Below, piece by piece: positions 34,822 through 46,979 of a DNA stretch of 64,000 bases (position 1 is the first letter of the stretch; each line of letters begins with the position of its first letter). The notes under the pieces were generated by a model. It ran no database searches. It was not told the origin of the DNA and saw nothing but the letters and a program-made list of their open reading frames with translations. A program made the translations under genes and the position numbers. The stretch lies in contig CM055104.1 in assembly GCA_029204225.1 (NCBI GenBank), forward strand, positions 26,500,394-26,564,393, read 5' to 3'. This DNA is from Diphasiastrum complanatum. Taxonomy: Eukaryota > Streptophyta > Lycopodiopsida > Lycopodiales > Lycopodiaceae.

Positions 34822-36882
34822 GATTGCTGTTCTATGTACCGATTTTCCTGTCGAGGCCCCTTTCACACTATGCAACAAGTTACAAGATGTTATCGACTAG
34901 GTATCCTTGAGGGGGAGGCTGGCTGCCCCTAGCCAACTGAGATGTAGGAGCGGAGCGGCAAAATTTACTACAGGATGGTAGCGAGCCATCGGATGAAGAA
35001 TAATTATTCCTGCTTTTATTAAAAATGATGGGAAAACCCATGATCTAACAAGAAGATTAAAGTATGTAAAATAATATCGTAGAACGGCAAAAATGAATTA
35101 AGCCACCTAAAAGCTAAATGATGAAGGGTACCTAACGTAGCAGCTGTAGATGAATGGCTGAGATTAAACCCTTTTTATGAGGCCTTGCTATGGCATGAAA
35201 TCAGGGTCCTCTTGACCAACCACAACGTGCCAAGTGTCTGCTTTTGCCTTTCACATCTGTATGAGATGGTTTTTAGCTGGATCTCAAGCCTTGGAAATTG
35301 AGCTCTAAGTGGCAACTCTGACCAAAGAGCCACTCATAAGCACCATGTTCAAACGTAATCAATAATAAAGCATAGTTCTAACATAAGTTGGTGGCCTACA
35401 CAATCTAAAAATACAGTGATCCATTTGCGTAGAGTCATACTTGCTAGCGGAGCACTCAAAAATGAGGTAAAAGAAAGGGCTACAGAGATCGAAATGCCAG
35501 TTGTCTTAAACAAGCCGTGTTACTAATGTTTTACCAAAGTTTTTTGTCACATGGTGGTTTGAAGCATCCTTGGATCATTTCATACTAGTGGCATCTCAAG
35601 CTCCCTCACATTTAATTTTGTCATTTTTGAGTATTCTGACAAGAGACACTCTAATGCACATAGATCGCACTTCGTTTATCATGTAGATAAGTTGCAAAAC
35701 AACTCTAGTTGAACTATGCTCTTTGAACGGTTATCTTTTTGCTTGCTACTTGTGAGTGGCCCTTTCCTCATAGGTTGCCAATGGCAAATCGGAGTGGTTT
35801 CCAATATGAGTGGGAGCCAAGTCCACATGTGAATCTCTTAATGATCTAGAGTGCCCCACTTTCATTCCTCCCATTTCTAGTACCACCTCACTTGTTGCCA
35901 CAAGGGCATCGCCGTGTTTTGAATTGGGTGAATGAGATGTCAAGAGCGAGAGCATCAGAATGCCTTCTTTTATGGTTACCGTAACTGATTTTTAGCAACT
36001 GACAAAATGTGATCCTACTATTCGAGCTTCAATCACAACATCAAACTAGGGTCATTTACGACATATTTTGCAACATAATATTGCAAAAAAAAAAGAACTA
36101 CAAATTCCTAAATGTTGAAAATCCTATTTGAAAATCCATCAAAATATTTCATCGACATTTGAAATAACTTACTTTAGGGTGAAATTCAGCCAATCACATT
36201 TCATTGGATTTTGATATCAATTGGATGTCGGATTCCGACATCCATGTGGTATCTAACGTATCCAAACGATCAAATGTCAAATCCATTGTCCACATGTCAA
36301 ATTCAAATATCGAACTCCTAACATCCTTGTGGATTTCCAACAGACATAGAGCATTTCTAAATCCATCCAACATTAGTTTAAAAATTCTCGACAGATTTCT
36401 AGGGTGTAGAGAAGATGTCGCATTCCAACAGAATTTTACTAGTGTCAGATTCCAACATCCTTCGGGATTTCTGACAAAACAAAAAACATATTCAAATTTG
36501 TCAAAAAAATTTGATGTAATTTTGACAAATTTTTCAAGGTTTTCAAATTTGTCTAAATCTGATGTAATAATTAGATGTTGGATTCTGACATCCCAACTAG
36601 TTTTAATTTCATAAGATATATTTTATGCGTTGTTTTTGTCAAGTTTTTTGCCGTGGACATTCACATGATGCATGCTGAAAATGCACTAAAGCTTATTCTT
36701 CTAGTAAACATGAGGTATGGTTCTAAGTCCCTATTCAATATTCAATGTTTGTTAGCCTAACTTTATCTAGGACAAGAAGGAATCAAGTAAGACATCTTTA
36801 GGGCACAAGATTTAATGATTGGTCGAATGCCATGTGATCATTAAACATATGTTGTATCCTGGGTATGATAAGAAAGTGTCTC
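34294..36882. other. Upstream region of the secreted-protein gene and intergenic DNA
   Basis: The first few hundred bases should hold the promoter and 5' UTR of the - strand gene. No clear TATA box stands out. A (GA)34 run lies at 34753-34820. A 21-bp near-perfect palindrome GGATGTCGGATTCCGACATCC is at 36223-36243, with a related GATGTTGGATTCTGACATCC near 36573, suggesting a small degenerate foldback between them. No gene is supported. Confidence 0.4.
34753..34820 (+). repeat. (GA)34 microsatellite
   Basis: A pure GA run about 460 bp upstream of the secreted-protein start codon. The repeat-coded ORF through it is not a gene. Confidence 0.97.
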
Positions 36883-37022
36883 ACCACCTTGGTAGGCATG
36901 GTGTCTCAACACCTTTAAATCTTGTTTGTAATGATGATTCCCACAATGTGGACATGTGCTCACCCCCTCAAACTCATCTGGATAAAGAATGCAATCATTG
37001 GGACATGCATGAATACTTTATA
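36883..37022 (-). pseudogene. Fragment of a CACTA (En/Spm) Tnp2 transposase
   Basis: On - the sequence reads YKV, a one-base frameshift, then IHACPNDCILYPDEFEG and TCPHCGNHHYK followed by KVLRH. This is the conserved Tnp2 segment (HACPNDCxLYxxEYxxxxxCPxCG) with its Cys pairs. Only about 45 residues survive and the rest of the transposase is absent. The real enzyme would cut and paste CACTA elements. This piece is a relic. Confidence 0.75.
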
Positions 37023-37057
37023 AGCGCAACAAAATAGAAAAATATGTGCGAGGGCTG

Positions 37058-38191
37058 TGGCATCCTGCGAGTGTAAATCCATAACCCAATGAGCACTTGT
37101 AAAATATTGTACTATGGAATAAAATAGACTTGGGCCATGTAAATAAAATAATATAATAGGCCCAAAGTCTAAGTTGCTAAGTTTCAAGCTAGTAGTCAAA
37201 GTAAAATTGGTGGACGTAGGTAGAGTGTGCTTCTTTGTGCACCATAGATTCAGTTGTGTTTTCTTTGAAGGGCTAAGATTTCAATTTTTGCCTCAATGAA
37301 GTAGCCAGTAGAAGCACAGGGGCAAGGGCCTCCCCAAGAATAAAAAGACACCTCTTGTAAAAACTACTTTAACAAGCAAGAAATAGCTAAAATGCAACTA
37401 CACTAGTTAGTGGAAACCTATCCTTGCGACGGTGCCACTGTAGGGTCTTCGATCTCGTCTTGTAATAGCCCTCCCGCCTGTCAACAACGGTTAGTTCACT
37501 GGATAGGCACCTAACTATGCATGCTACTTTTAGTTAGTTCCCTAACTTTCGTTTAACTCTACCACCATTAACGCTACTTCCACTAACTCTACTCCTCTAA
37601 ATTACCTTCATCATGATTGTAGGTGAAAGGAAAGGGAAGATTAAAAGGAATTGAGAAGAGAAGAGGGAAAGAGAGAGATAGAGGGTGAGAGTGGAGGTTA
37701 GCTCAAATGCTCCTTATGCTTGCTAATGGAGAAACATTAACTAAGACAACTAAATAACATGAAAATAGAAAGCAATGGAAAACACAATCAAAAGCATTAG
37801 CAAGTAGTGAATAGCAAATGAGGATGCTTCTCTCCAAAAAGTGGTAGAGTTTCCTCCTTCTCATCAGGCATGGAAATAGAGTACAAGTGGTGCCTTTTTA
37901 TAAATGGGGAAGGCCCTTGCCCCAAAATTCTATTGGCTAATATTTACATTGATCCTATCCATTCATCTTGGACCCAACTTGATCCAAGAGTCCACAAAAA
38001 GTACATTGGAAATCACAAGATTCATGTGAGTCCAAAATTGGACCCAACTCTAAAAAAGTAAACTCTAAGTTTAAAATTGTCTTTGGGTCTCAAGTTTTAT
38101 TTTAATTACAAAGGGGCCCAAGTCTATTATTTTATTTTACAACTTAACTTGTGTGCTCATTGAGCCATGGGCTTATACGCGCAGGATGCCA
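37058..38191. mobile_element. 1.13-kb element with ~130-bp terminal inverted repeats
   Basis: The left end (TGGCATCCTGCGAGTGTAAA, then CCCAATGAGCAC) is mirrored at the right end (GTGCTCATTGAGCC, then GCGCAGGATGCCA). Deeper in, GACTTGGGCC (left) matches GGCCCAAGTC (right). The interior has no recognisable protein. Long TIRs and no coding capacity fit a non-autonomous Mutator-like or other MITE-type element. I could not find a convincing target duplication. It sits between the CACTA scrap and the Gypsy pol. Confidence 0.65.
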
Positions 38192-40310
38192 TGCCGTCGC
38201 AACACATTTTATTGGCCAAATCTAATTTATTTACAATTCGTCAGGATTACCCCCAACACTTTTCTAAGAACTTTTCTTGAAATTTTCATTGATGATTTCT
38301 GTGTATATAGTGACATAAAAACACATCTACAGAAGCTGAAACTTACATTGCAACGGTGTCAAGATACTTGTTTATCCCTTCACCCAGAAAAATATTTTTT
38401 TGGTATGAAAGAAGGAAGTTTACTTGGACACAGAATTCCAAACAGAGGAATAGAGGTTGATAAAGATAAAGTCGAGCTTATAAATGACCTCCTAATACCA
38501 ACAAATCTACGTGAACTAAGAGCTTTCTTAGGACATGTTGGCTATTATCAGAGATTTATCCAAAATCATGCCTCTATTGCCGCTGCTCTTACACATCTAC
38601 TCAAGAAACAAGTAGAATACTTGTGGACGAATGAGCGTTCGAAGAACTTAAGCAGAGGTTGATCAATGCTCCTATTCTGAGACTACCCAACTGGGCTATT
38701 CTATTTCATAGTTATGTTGATGTATCTGCATTTGCTATTGGCGTCTGTTTGAGCTAGAAGGACGATCAGAAGAAAGACCATCCCATATACTATGCAAGTC
38801 GACAACTAAGTGCCTCGGAGAAAAATTATTCGGCTACAGAAAGGGAAGCACTCGGAATGATTTTTATTGTTAAGAAATTTCGGCATTATTTGCTGGGATA
38901 TGCTTTCATTTTTCATGTTGATCACTATGCTCTAAAGTATCTTGTGAATAAACTAGATTTATCAGGACGAATTGTTTGATGGGTTCTACTTCTGCAGGAA
39001 TTCACTTATCAAGTAGAACTTTGCCAAGGAAAATATCATACGAATGCTGATTATTTATCGCGACTCAACACGGGAAAAGTTGAAAAACCAATTAATGATG
39101 ATTTTTCAGATAAAAATTTATTCGATTTTTCATCTACGAATTCGTCATATTTTGATATCATTATTTATCTCAAGGATCAGATATATGGGGATGGATATGA
39201 TTTGGAGAAAAAGACAATTTTTCATATAAGGTATCACCTTATACCATTATTAACAATGTCATGTACAAGCTTGGTGTTGATCATCAACTAAGAAGATGTC
39301 TCGAAACTGAAGATATTAAAAAGGTTGTACAGGCCTTACATTCAGAAGATGCTAGCGGACACTTTGCTTTAAAGAGTACTGTTAATAAAATATTGACTGC
39401 CAAAGTACTGGTGGCCAACCATGTTTAAAGATGTATCGAATTATATACGTTCAAAGATCTGGAAAGCCAACAAAAGCAGTGAATTGGCTGTTGACACCAA
39501 TCCTATCTCTTGCACCATTTGAGAAGTAGGGGATTGACTTTGTTGGTCCAATCAAACCCGTGATTCAACATACTAAGTGTCGTTATATTCTTGTTGCAAC
39601 GGATTATGCTACAAAGAATGTTGAAGCAAAAGTGACAAAACGAAACGATGCAAAAATTGTCGAAGCGTTCTTATTCAAAACTATAATCACAAGATATGGT
39701 TGTCCTCTTGAACTAGTAAGTGACCATGGTATACATTTTTTAAATGACACAATACGGTTGTTAACAACGTATTTTCTAATTAAACACAGAAAGACAACCC
39801 CTTATAATCCAAAAGCAAATGGGTTGACTGAGAGAGCTAATGGAATACTTTGCAAGATCTTGAACTAGATTAGTATTGCACATGCGACTGATTGGGATCA
39901 GAAATTACTTTCAGTTCTCTGGGCTTATCGAAACACAGAAAAGATCATGACGAAGCAAACACCATATTTTCTTACTTATGCGTATGCATCCTATTTTACC
40001 TATTGAATTTGAGGTGACAACTTTTTGTATTCAAGCTCAACGAACAGATGCAAAATATATTAACGAAAGATTGACGACTATTGAAGAACTATCTGAAGCT
40101 CGTGCAAATTCACGAAAATTATCGGAGGCAATCCAGGAACAACAAAAGAAAAAGTATGATAGTCGTATTAGGAAAAGTGATAAAACTGATGACTTTGCGC
40201 TGATCTATGATAGTCGACATAAAAAATTCCCTGAAAAACTTCATATGAGATGGCTCGGACCTTATAAAGTCATAGAGGTGTTCTGTTCAACTCCAATCAC
40301 TTGAAGACGA
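38192..40310 (+). pseudogene. Gypsy (Athila/Tat-type) pol relic: RT, RNase H, integrase
   Basis: RT palm FIDDF with thumb text (LHPEKYFFG, LRELRAFLGHVGYYQRFI), RNase H (YSATEREALGMIFIVKKFRHYL, connection VDHYALKYL, YHTNADYLSRL), a trace of the HHCC zinc finger, and the integrase core (GIDFVGP, LVSDHGIHF, YNPKANGLTERANG; the three acidic positions are kept) followed by LWAYRNT and RWLGPYKV. Stops and frameshifts occur throughout (for example after 38659, 38978 and 39866). The first half of RT, the protease and gag are missing on the left, cut by the inverted-repeat element. The family resemblance is to Ty3-type elements. Confidence 0.85.
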
Positions 40311-40379
40311 ACTATTACCGACACGAATTAATGGGTCCAGACTCAAGAAATACTATCTTTGACCAGAATTTTTTTCTTC

Positions 40380-41175
40380 TCATTCTTTTCTAGGTTCTTT
40401 CTGGAATTTTTCGTGACTTTTCTCCTATCTTTTCTAGAATTGCTCGTGAATTTTCTACCACTTTCTAGTATTTTTCTAGAATTTTTCTCCATCTTTTCGA
40501 GAATTTTTTCTAGTATCTTCCTCCTAGTTTTCGAGAAATTTTCTAGCATCTTTCTCCAAACTTTGGAGAACTTTTTCTATCTGCTTTCTCCAGCTTTTTG
40601 AGTATTTTTCTAGTATCTTTGTCCCATTTTTTGAAAACTTTTTCTACTATATCTATCTCCATTTTTTTAAAGAAAATTTCTACTATATTTCCATTTCCAA
40701 AAATATTTCGAGAAATTTTCTACCATTTTACTTAAAAAAAAAAAAAACTTTTTGAAAATCTTTCTAGACTCCTTTCAAAACTTTTCTAGAATCTTTTCGA
40801 GATTCTTTTCGAGAATTTTTTAAGGCTATTTTGAAATCTTTTCCAAAATCTTAAGAGAATCTTTCTAGACTCCTTCCAAAACCTTTCTGGAATCTTTTCG
40901 AGATTCCCTTTGAGAATTTCTCAAGACTGAATTTTTTTGAGAATCTTTCTAAACGCCTTCCAAAATCTTTCCAGAATTTTTTGAGAATCTTTCAAGAATT
41001 TTTCTAGACCCTTTCCAGAAATTTTTGAGAATCTTTTGAGAATCAATACAGAATCTTTCGAGAATTTTTCGAGACTCACCCAATCTGTAAAAAAACTTGT
41101 TATAATTTTTGCGGATCGTTTTGGAGAATATTTCTAGAATCTTTCTAGCATCTTTTCGAGAATCATTCCTTTCTA
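40380..41175 (+). repeat. Degenerate ~30-bp repeat array rich in TTCnnGAA
   Basis: A T-rich array of units like TTTTCTAGAATCTTTC and TTTCGAGAATTTTTC between the Gypsy pol end and the accessory ORF. I count at least 14 TTCnnGAA sites (TTCTAGAA, TTCGAGAA, TTCCAGAA, TTCTGGAA, TTCAAGAA) in under 800 bp. TTCnnGAA is the core of heat-shock elements, though most sites here lack a correctly phased third unit. Both functional and mere repeat origins are possible. Confidence 0.7.
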
Positions 41176-41577
41176 CAAACTTTTTGTATCCATCTATTTA
41201 AGATGATGGACACGTTAAAATTACTCCCACGTGTTTACGCTTACATATAAAAATGGATTTATGTTTTATTTTCTTTTCATTATTTCCATTTTATAAACGG
41301 TCTTACCATTATTAAGACTGATATGTCAAATCATATTTTGAAACTATGAGCCATGCATGCCCTTAAAAACGGACATGACATATGTCACATCATCATGACA
41401 CGTCATCATCCTCTCCACACCGCCACTGCATATCATAGTTATATTCTATTTTCCTCCTCACACTTTCTTCTTGCGATTTTTATGCTTTCTTTCATTACTT
41501 ACGATCACTATCTTTGCGATCAAGCATTCTATTACGACCTGTTGCGATCTGCGGAGCTTTCGTCATTTATTCGACAA

Positions 41578-44207
41578 ATGGATCCAGCTCTTCTATCACC
41601 TGAAAAGCACGCACAAGAATTCGGCTGACATCAATCCAGTCCTTTCTAGATCAATGCAGGTTGGGAAGCTTGAAAGTGGAACCTCTATTTATCATTTCTG
41701 AAGTCAGTACTGAGTTCGTGAATTCCATCCACTCAGTATCTGATGCTGATTTTAAATTTCCTGTGCGAAATTTTTTTTTTATTGTCTCTAAGGAAGTGTT
41801 CTCCACGGCTTTGAGATTACCACTTGATGGTAAAATTATTTCTACGAACAGAGATGCAGTGGATGAAAATACATATTTTTTGAGCAATTGCTTCGTACCT
41901 ACGAAGGGCTACAAAATTTCTATGATAAAAAATGCCACATTCAAAATGTTTTGTAAATACGCCAATCAAGTTATCTTTTTGATAGATGTGGATGCTACCA
42001 TTTCGGTGAAAAATTTTGGGTACTTATTGGACGCTCTAGTCGGCAATCCTGTATGCTTTGGCATCATTGCATACAAGGCATTTTTGAGGTGGATCAAACA
42101 CAAAAAAATTTCGACAGTCGGAGCACATGTCTCGCATCTGTGTGAGCATTTTGGAGTCTTAAGCGATCAAGAGATAAGTTTGTTGATGGGAAGACTGTTG
42201 TCCCCAACTCCAGTCGACCTATCTAATCTTTTGACCACATCTGCCACAACCACCACAGCAGCACTTGCGCCGCCAATCCAAGTAGCAACTATAACTATTA
42301 TGGACGTTGATGGTGCCACTGCCATCATCATGGATACAGATGGACCTACTACTGCTGAATCAACAAAGCCAGCCTCTAGTTCAACCTCACATAAGTAGAA
42401 GAATTCAAGCACCTCGGATGAAGATGAAACTCCATCCGACACTTCAGCCAAGGATCGAGCAGCTGCAGTAGGAGACACTGGGGCAGCTGATGAAGATGAT
42501 GATGAACCTGACAACCAGTCCCGAGGGTTTACATCCATGACCAACAGAGCCAAGAATTTAGTGGCTGATATATATGAATTTGATCAATATAATCAACTGA
42601 TAGAAGTAGAGTGGAAGTTTCAAGACTCTCTCAAAGAGTCTTATGAGAAAATTGATTTGCTCGAATTAGACAACACCAAGCTGATCGACCAAAATTTTTT
42701 CCTTGAAACACAACTTCACACCGCAATCAAGGAAGCCGATTCTTTGAAGGAAATCAATAAAGCAATTGAGGCCAAGTCTGCAAATTATCAGACTACTATT
42801 GATTCTTTAAAACAACAACTCTTGGATGCCAATGAGCACAATGTTGCTCTCCAGAAACATTTGTAAGAGGAGCGAGCGACACAAATAAAGGCAGAAACTG
42901 CGCTTGCTCTGTGTAGCAATGCAGGTTCTATCACAATAGATCTCTCGAAACTGAACTAGCTCCAAGGCCAGATGCTCGATAATTTTCGAGTCGAGTTCCT
43001 GCAACCGCTCGAAGATGCGAAGGAGCTAGTCGAAGAAGAGTTGGTTGAGTTGAAAGAGCTGTCTACTGAAGCCACCCAAACTTGCAGCGGGCCAAACTCC
43101 CATGACAAATACCTACAGGCCCTCCTGAGAATTAATAATCTGATGCAGCAATTTCAATCCATGCTTGTCTGTTCGGGAGTCGTTGTCCACCTAGAATACT
43201 TGGAGGCAGTAGCGAAGATCGACAAGCTCAAACATGAGTTGTCTGATCTAAAGCAGCAGCTGGAAGATCAAAAGTTAGCTGCCGAGTTACAAACTCAAGA
43301 TATGGAAACAACAGCTACGCATACAAAGCAACCATGTCGAAACCAGTCGAAGGTATGTGCTGAAAGGTTCAATGCATTTTTCGATCGATTATGGAAGTGG
43401 TGTTCACAAGCTTTTAACATTGAATTACAATGGCGTGTGGATTATATGATGCTACCAAGCGCAGTAGGCATCGCCTTCGACGACTGGAAGACACCATGGA
43501 AAAAGGACGACTTTCTCTGGTTATGGGCCCAATTATCTATCGAGCAGAAAGGATGTCTCTGCTGGGGCATAATTCAAGGGAAATTCACAATCGCACCTTT
43601 CGGATCAGCTGAGTTATACATAGGCTTTTCTGCTATGTATGCCTTAAAATACATTCGTATTAAAGAATATCAGTTTTTGTGAAATGAAAACAATAAGCGA
43701 CAATTTTGGAAGTGGAAGTCGCAGTTCCAATTGTACAAACCAAAAGATGTTGCAGACTTAGGCGCTTTTGATGATTTGGGATTGCTTATCAATGTAAATA
43801 TGGCGTATCCAGAACTTTTCAGTCTTTACGTGGATTAGGAGCGAAATCTTGCTGACTATTTTGCGAAAATTAAACACAATTTGCAAGATCGAAGAAAGTC
43901 AAGTCGTTTCAAAAACTTCTGTACATATTCCTTCTGGCAGTTTGGAACTTTTGCAGCAAAGACTTTGTTTTTTGTCCAGAATCTTTATGTTAAAAGTTCT
44001 TTTATAAGATTTTCAGCTTGGTTTTGTAAAGAAATCACACTTCGTAGTGATTCAGAAGAAGATGAAAAGTTAACTCAGGAGCTAGTTGATGGAACATTGC
44101 TCCCCGTTAAGCTTGAAGAATTCGGCAACCTACCAGTTGGTCGTTATACGAAATCAAAGGAAACCTTGATGTTGTATGAGGCTCAACAAAATGAGTTAGC
44201 CCAATGA
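41578..44207 (+). pseudogene. Accessory ORF downstream of Gypsy pol (about 870 codons, unknown)
   Basis: From 41661 to 44207 one frame runs 849 codons with five internal stops (42396, 42864, 42957, 43680, 43837) and no frameshift. A better start, ATG at 41578 (MDPALLSPEKHAQEF), joins it after one frameshift near 41625. The N-terminal third is globular and hydrophobic (EVFSTALRLPLDG, FGYLLDALVGNPV). Then come a Ser/Thr/Ala/Asp-rich linker, a coiled coil (about 42560-43320) and a Trp-rich C-terminal domain (DRLWKWCSQAF, DDWKTPWKKDDFLWLW). Each stop is one C-to-T change from Gln or Arg. It lies between pol and the polypurine tract, so it belongs to the element. I do not recognise the family. Confidence 0.65.
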
Positions 44208-44506
44208 TTACATGAAGAATTGAATCAATCATGAATATTCATTCTTGCCTATGTAATGGTGATGTTTCTATGTGATGTTGAACGCTAAATCTTTGAAGTT
44301 TTGGAGATGTTTTGAAGTTTGATTTCTGTTCTTATCAATAATTCAAAGATCAACTCCAATCGACCTATTCAATTTAAGAAGCAACAAAGTCATATGTTCT
44401 CTAATTTAGAAGAAATATCTTTTCAGCTTAATGAATATCTGAAGAACAGAATGATTTGCAAATGATCCTCGAAATAAAGATTATATGTTCACGAGGACGT
44501 TTCACA

Positions 44507-44522
44507 TTTGAGAAAGGGAATA
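44507..44522 (+). other. Probable polypurine tract of the Gypsy element
   Basis: TTTGAGAAAGGGAATA-type purine-rich stretch directly before TGTGATGCCAC, in the position expected for plus-strand priming before a 3' LTR. Confidence 0.4.
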
Positions 44523-45610
44523 TGTGATGCCACAAAATTGTTAAATATTGAATATCAACCTAAATATGGCATGATATACTCGAAAATGAAGATATGAGCT
44601 GGATAAATATAAATCATGAAGAGGCCTAAGTCATTTTTTGAGAATATATCTCCTAAAGACTTGCCTAAGGGCGAGACCTCTAAAAGGGAAAGGTTGCCTT
44701 GGATAAGCCTTTACTAGATCATCTACGCGAAACGACTAAGTATGAATTGACATATTAAACTAGAGTAATTTTAACTCTTAGTTAAATATACCTCTTATGG
44801 TATAATTGAACATACATTCAACCTAATTGTTAACTAGACCTTTTCATGGGAGCGACGCACCTATAGTTTTAGAGGTGTGTTTGTTCGTTCTGTAGAACAT
44901 ATATTGATCATACGCCTCAGTCTCGATCATCGAGAGAGAAAGAGTTTATGTATTTGTGAGAGCTTGAAGAAGTGAATAGAGTGTTGAGGATTATTTTCTT
45001 CTATCTCTGTTCTCCGCATTGTTGAGTGTGAGTGATCCTGAGTCTACTAGCAATCTCTACTGCATTACATGAATTACTCTTTGGTTAGGCTTACTCTCTA
45101 ATACATTACAGTCATTTGTTGTATGTCCGTAAATATGCTCTAAGGAAGTGTCTTAAAATCCTCTTATTCGTCTGTTGTGAACATTTTCTTTTTGGCACTC
45201 GAATAAAGTCTACATTTGGTACAGTCTAGCACAATCATTGATAGAACTATATGTATACATCTGAGATGTCAGTCCCTGTATGAGGAATTGAGTCTTTGAT
45301 CTGTGTTCTTGCTTGTAACTGACATAAGTTTCTAACGTACTCTAAAACTCTTTGTGTTCTTTAACCATAATTTTGGACTTAAGTTGTTGAGGACTTCTGT
45401 CTAGAAATGAACAGTTTGCGAATACAATTAACTAATTGTTTGCACAAACACGAATACATTGAACATTTCTCGACTCTCTGTTGACACCTTAATCAGCTGG
45501 AGTGTAGTACTGCTATACTACTCTAATAACATCTCACTTGTAGAACACATTTCATTCGATTTGATAGAGGCAAGACTATTGTTCTGGAATTATTAACGCT
45601 ACACACCCCC
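44523..45610 (+). repeat. Probable 3' LTR of the Gypsy element
   Basis: It starts TGTGATGCC just after the purine tract. It is about 1.1 kb of non-coding sequence and ends near CCCCCAACA at about 45610. No second LTR copy exists in the window, so the boundaries rest on position alone. Confidence 0.4.
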
Positions 45611-45639
45611 AACACAAGTAATACTGGTTACTTTCTAAT

Positions 45640-46755
45640 GTCTGTTGACAACCATAATAAGACCCAAAGCCACTTCACTCGAAATAAATCATAATTGTAC
45701 CAAATACATAACTTTCTAATGCTATCCTCTGTGGATTTGACATTATTTACTACAAAATCTATATTAACCTTATTGGTATAGTACGACACCTCTCCTACAT
45801 CTCCGCAAACCACACTCCAATTTCCCTCTGTTCCTCTCATTCCTTCGTTTGAACAATCTGTTCTTACCCCCATTTCCACTTCTGCTCTTCTCACCCCCCC
45901 ACTTCTCCAGTAAAGGCTGCCGAGGTCGACCAACCATTGTTTGATGATGCATTTGTACAGATAGTGTTCGTACCTTCTCCAGATCGTGCTGACCCCACCA
46001 CACCTAATGGCATGAAATCTTCAGAGAAACTTATCAAAGAGGATGACGACACAATATAGATCGTCGGGGCCTCCTCACAACAAGCCCCTGTTAGCACCAG
46101 CGTACGGCCGGTCCTACTACGAACATCACGATGGCCTACCAAATCTTGGGAACTTATGTCCAAGAAGCGGTAGCTGCCAAAACAAAGCTGGACGGTCGTG
46201 TATTGGAGCTAGCAACGAGCAACACTCAGCTACAGACTGAGATCAGTCAGCTGCAACAAGCCCTGCTGATCGCCCAACAACATGAACAATCAGAAAAAGC
46301 TGAGGTGGAAAAGCTCAAGAAGTATGAAGCGGATCTCCAAGGGTATGTCATAGCCCTATCCAAATCTACCACGGATGCTCAGACCAAGGTCCAGGAGATC
46401 CAGCAACAGCTACAGCAATGTCTCACTCTGCTCCAAGCCCAAATTTCAGTACTGGAGACAGAAAACTAACGCTTGGAAGCAGAGGTGATTGCCCTACAAG
46501 CAAAGAAGATGGCGTGGCTGGCACAACCTGCACCCATCAATAGACCCCTCAGCCAAGCCGAGGTGGATCTCCTCAGAAAACATGTGTAGGTCTATACCGA
46601 TACATTTGCCAAGTACAAGGACGAATTCGACAACTATCGGTGCGGGGCATTGCAAGAGTTGGCACAGACAAAAAATGCTCTAAAGGCTTTCCAGAAGAGT
46701 ATGGAGCAGCAACCGCAATCAACCACAATGGTGATTCCACCGCCACCCTCTAGGA
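45640..46755 (+). pseudogene. Coiled-coil ORF, copy A (unknown repeat-encoded protein)
   Basis: The N-terminal part is Pro/Thr/Ser-rich (YDTSPTSP, IPSFEQS, VFVPSPDRADPTTP). A frameshift near 46120 leads into AYQILGTYVQEAVAAKTKLDGR, then a long heptad coiled coil rich in Gln and Leu (46131-46469, ending after LETEN), a stop, then RLEAEVIAL, PLSQAEVDLLRKHV, another stop, and a tail ending PPPPSRKNN. Copy B on - at 52.8-55.0 kb matches it in the same order. It ends where the Copia-type LTR at 46756 starts. The coiled coil suggests an oligomerising structural protein, possibly a retroelement accessory product. It shows no catalytic motif. Confidence 0.6.
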
Positions 46756-46976
46756 AAAATAATAATTACTTTTCCACAGAGAACACAATACAAATTTGAA
46801 TAAATCAAATTAATATCAGTGTCCTCAATCGCGATTTTATCTGATCTATCTACTAAATTGAATGTATTTTAAACTAATATAACTTCAAAAAGTTTATCTC
46901 TAAGTCTAAAATGATTTTTGGCCTCTTATTGACAATTTACCAAAATGTGACTAAACTAGACTAAACTAGTTGAAAT
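46756..46976 (-). repeat. Partial LTR (3' side) of the Copia-derived element
   Basis: On - it begins TGAGAGATTTCAACTAG right after a purine tract and runs AT-rich for at least 220 bp until copy A coding sequence resumes. The true end cannot be fixed without a partner LTR. Confidence 0.4.
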
Positions 46977-46979
46977 CTC

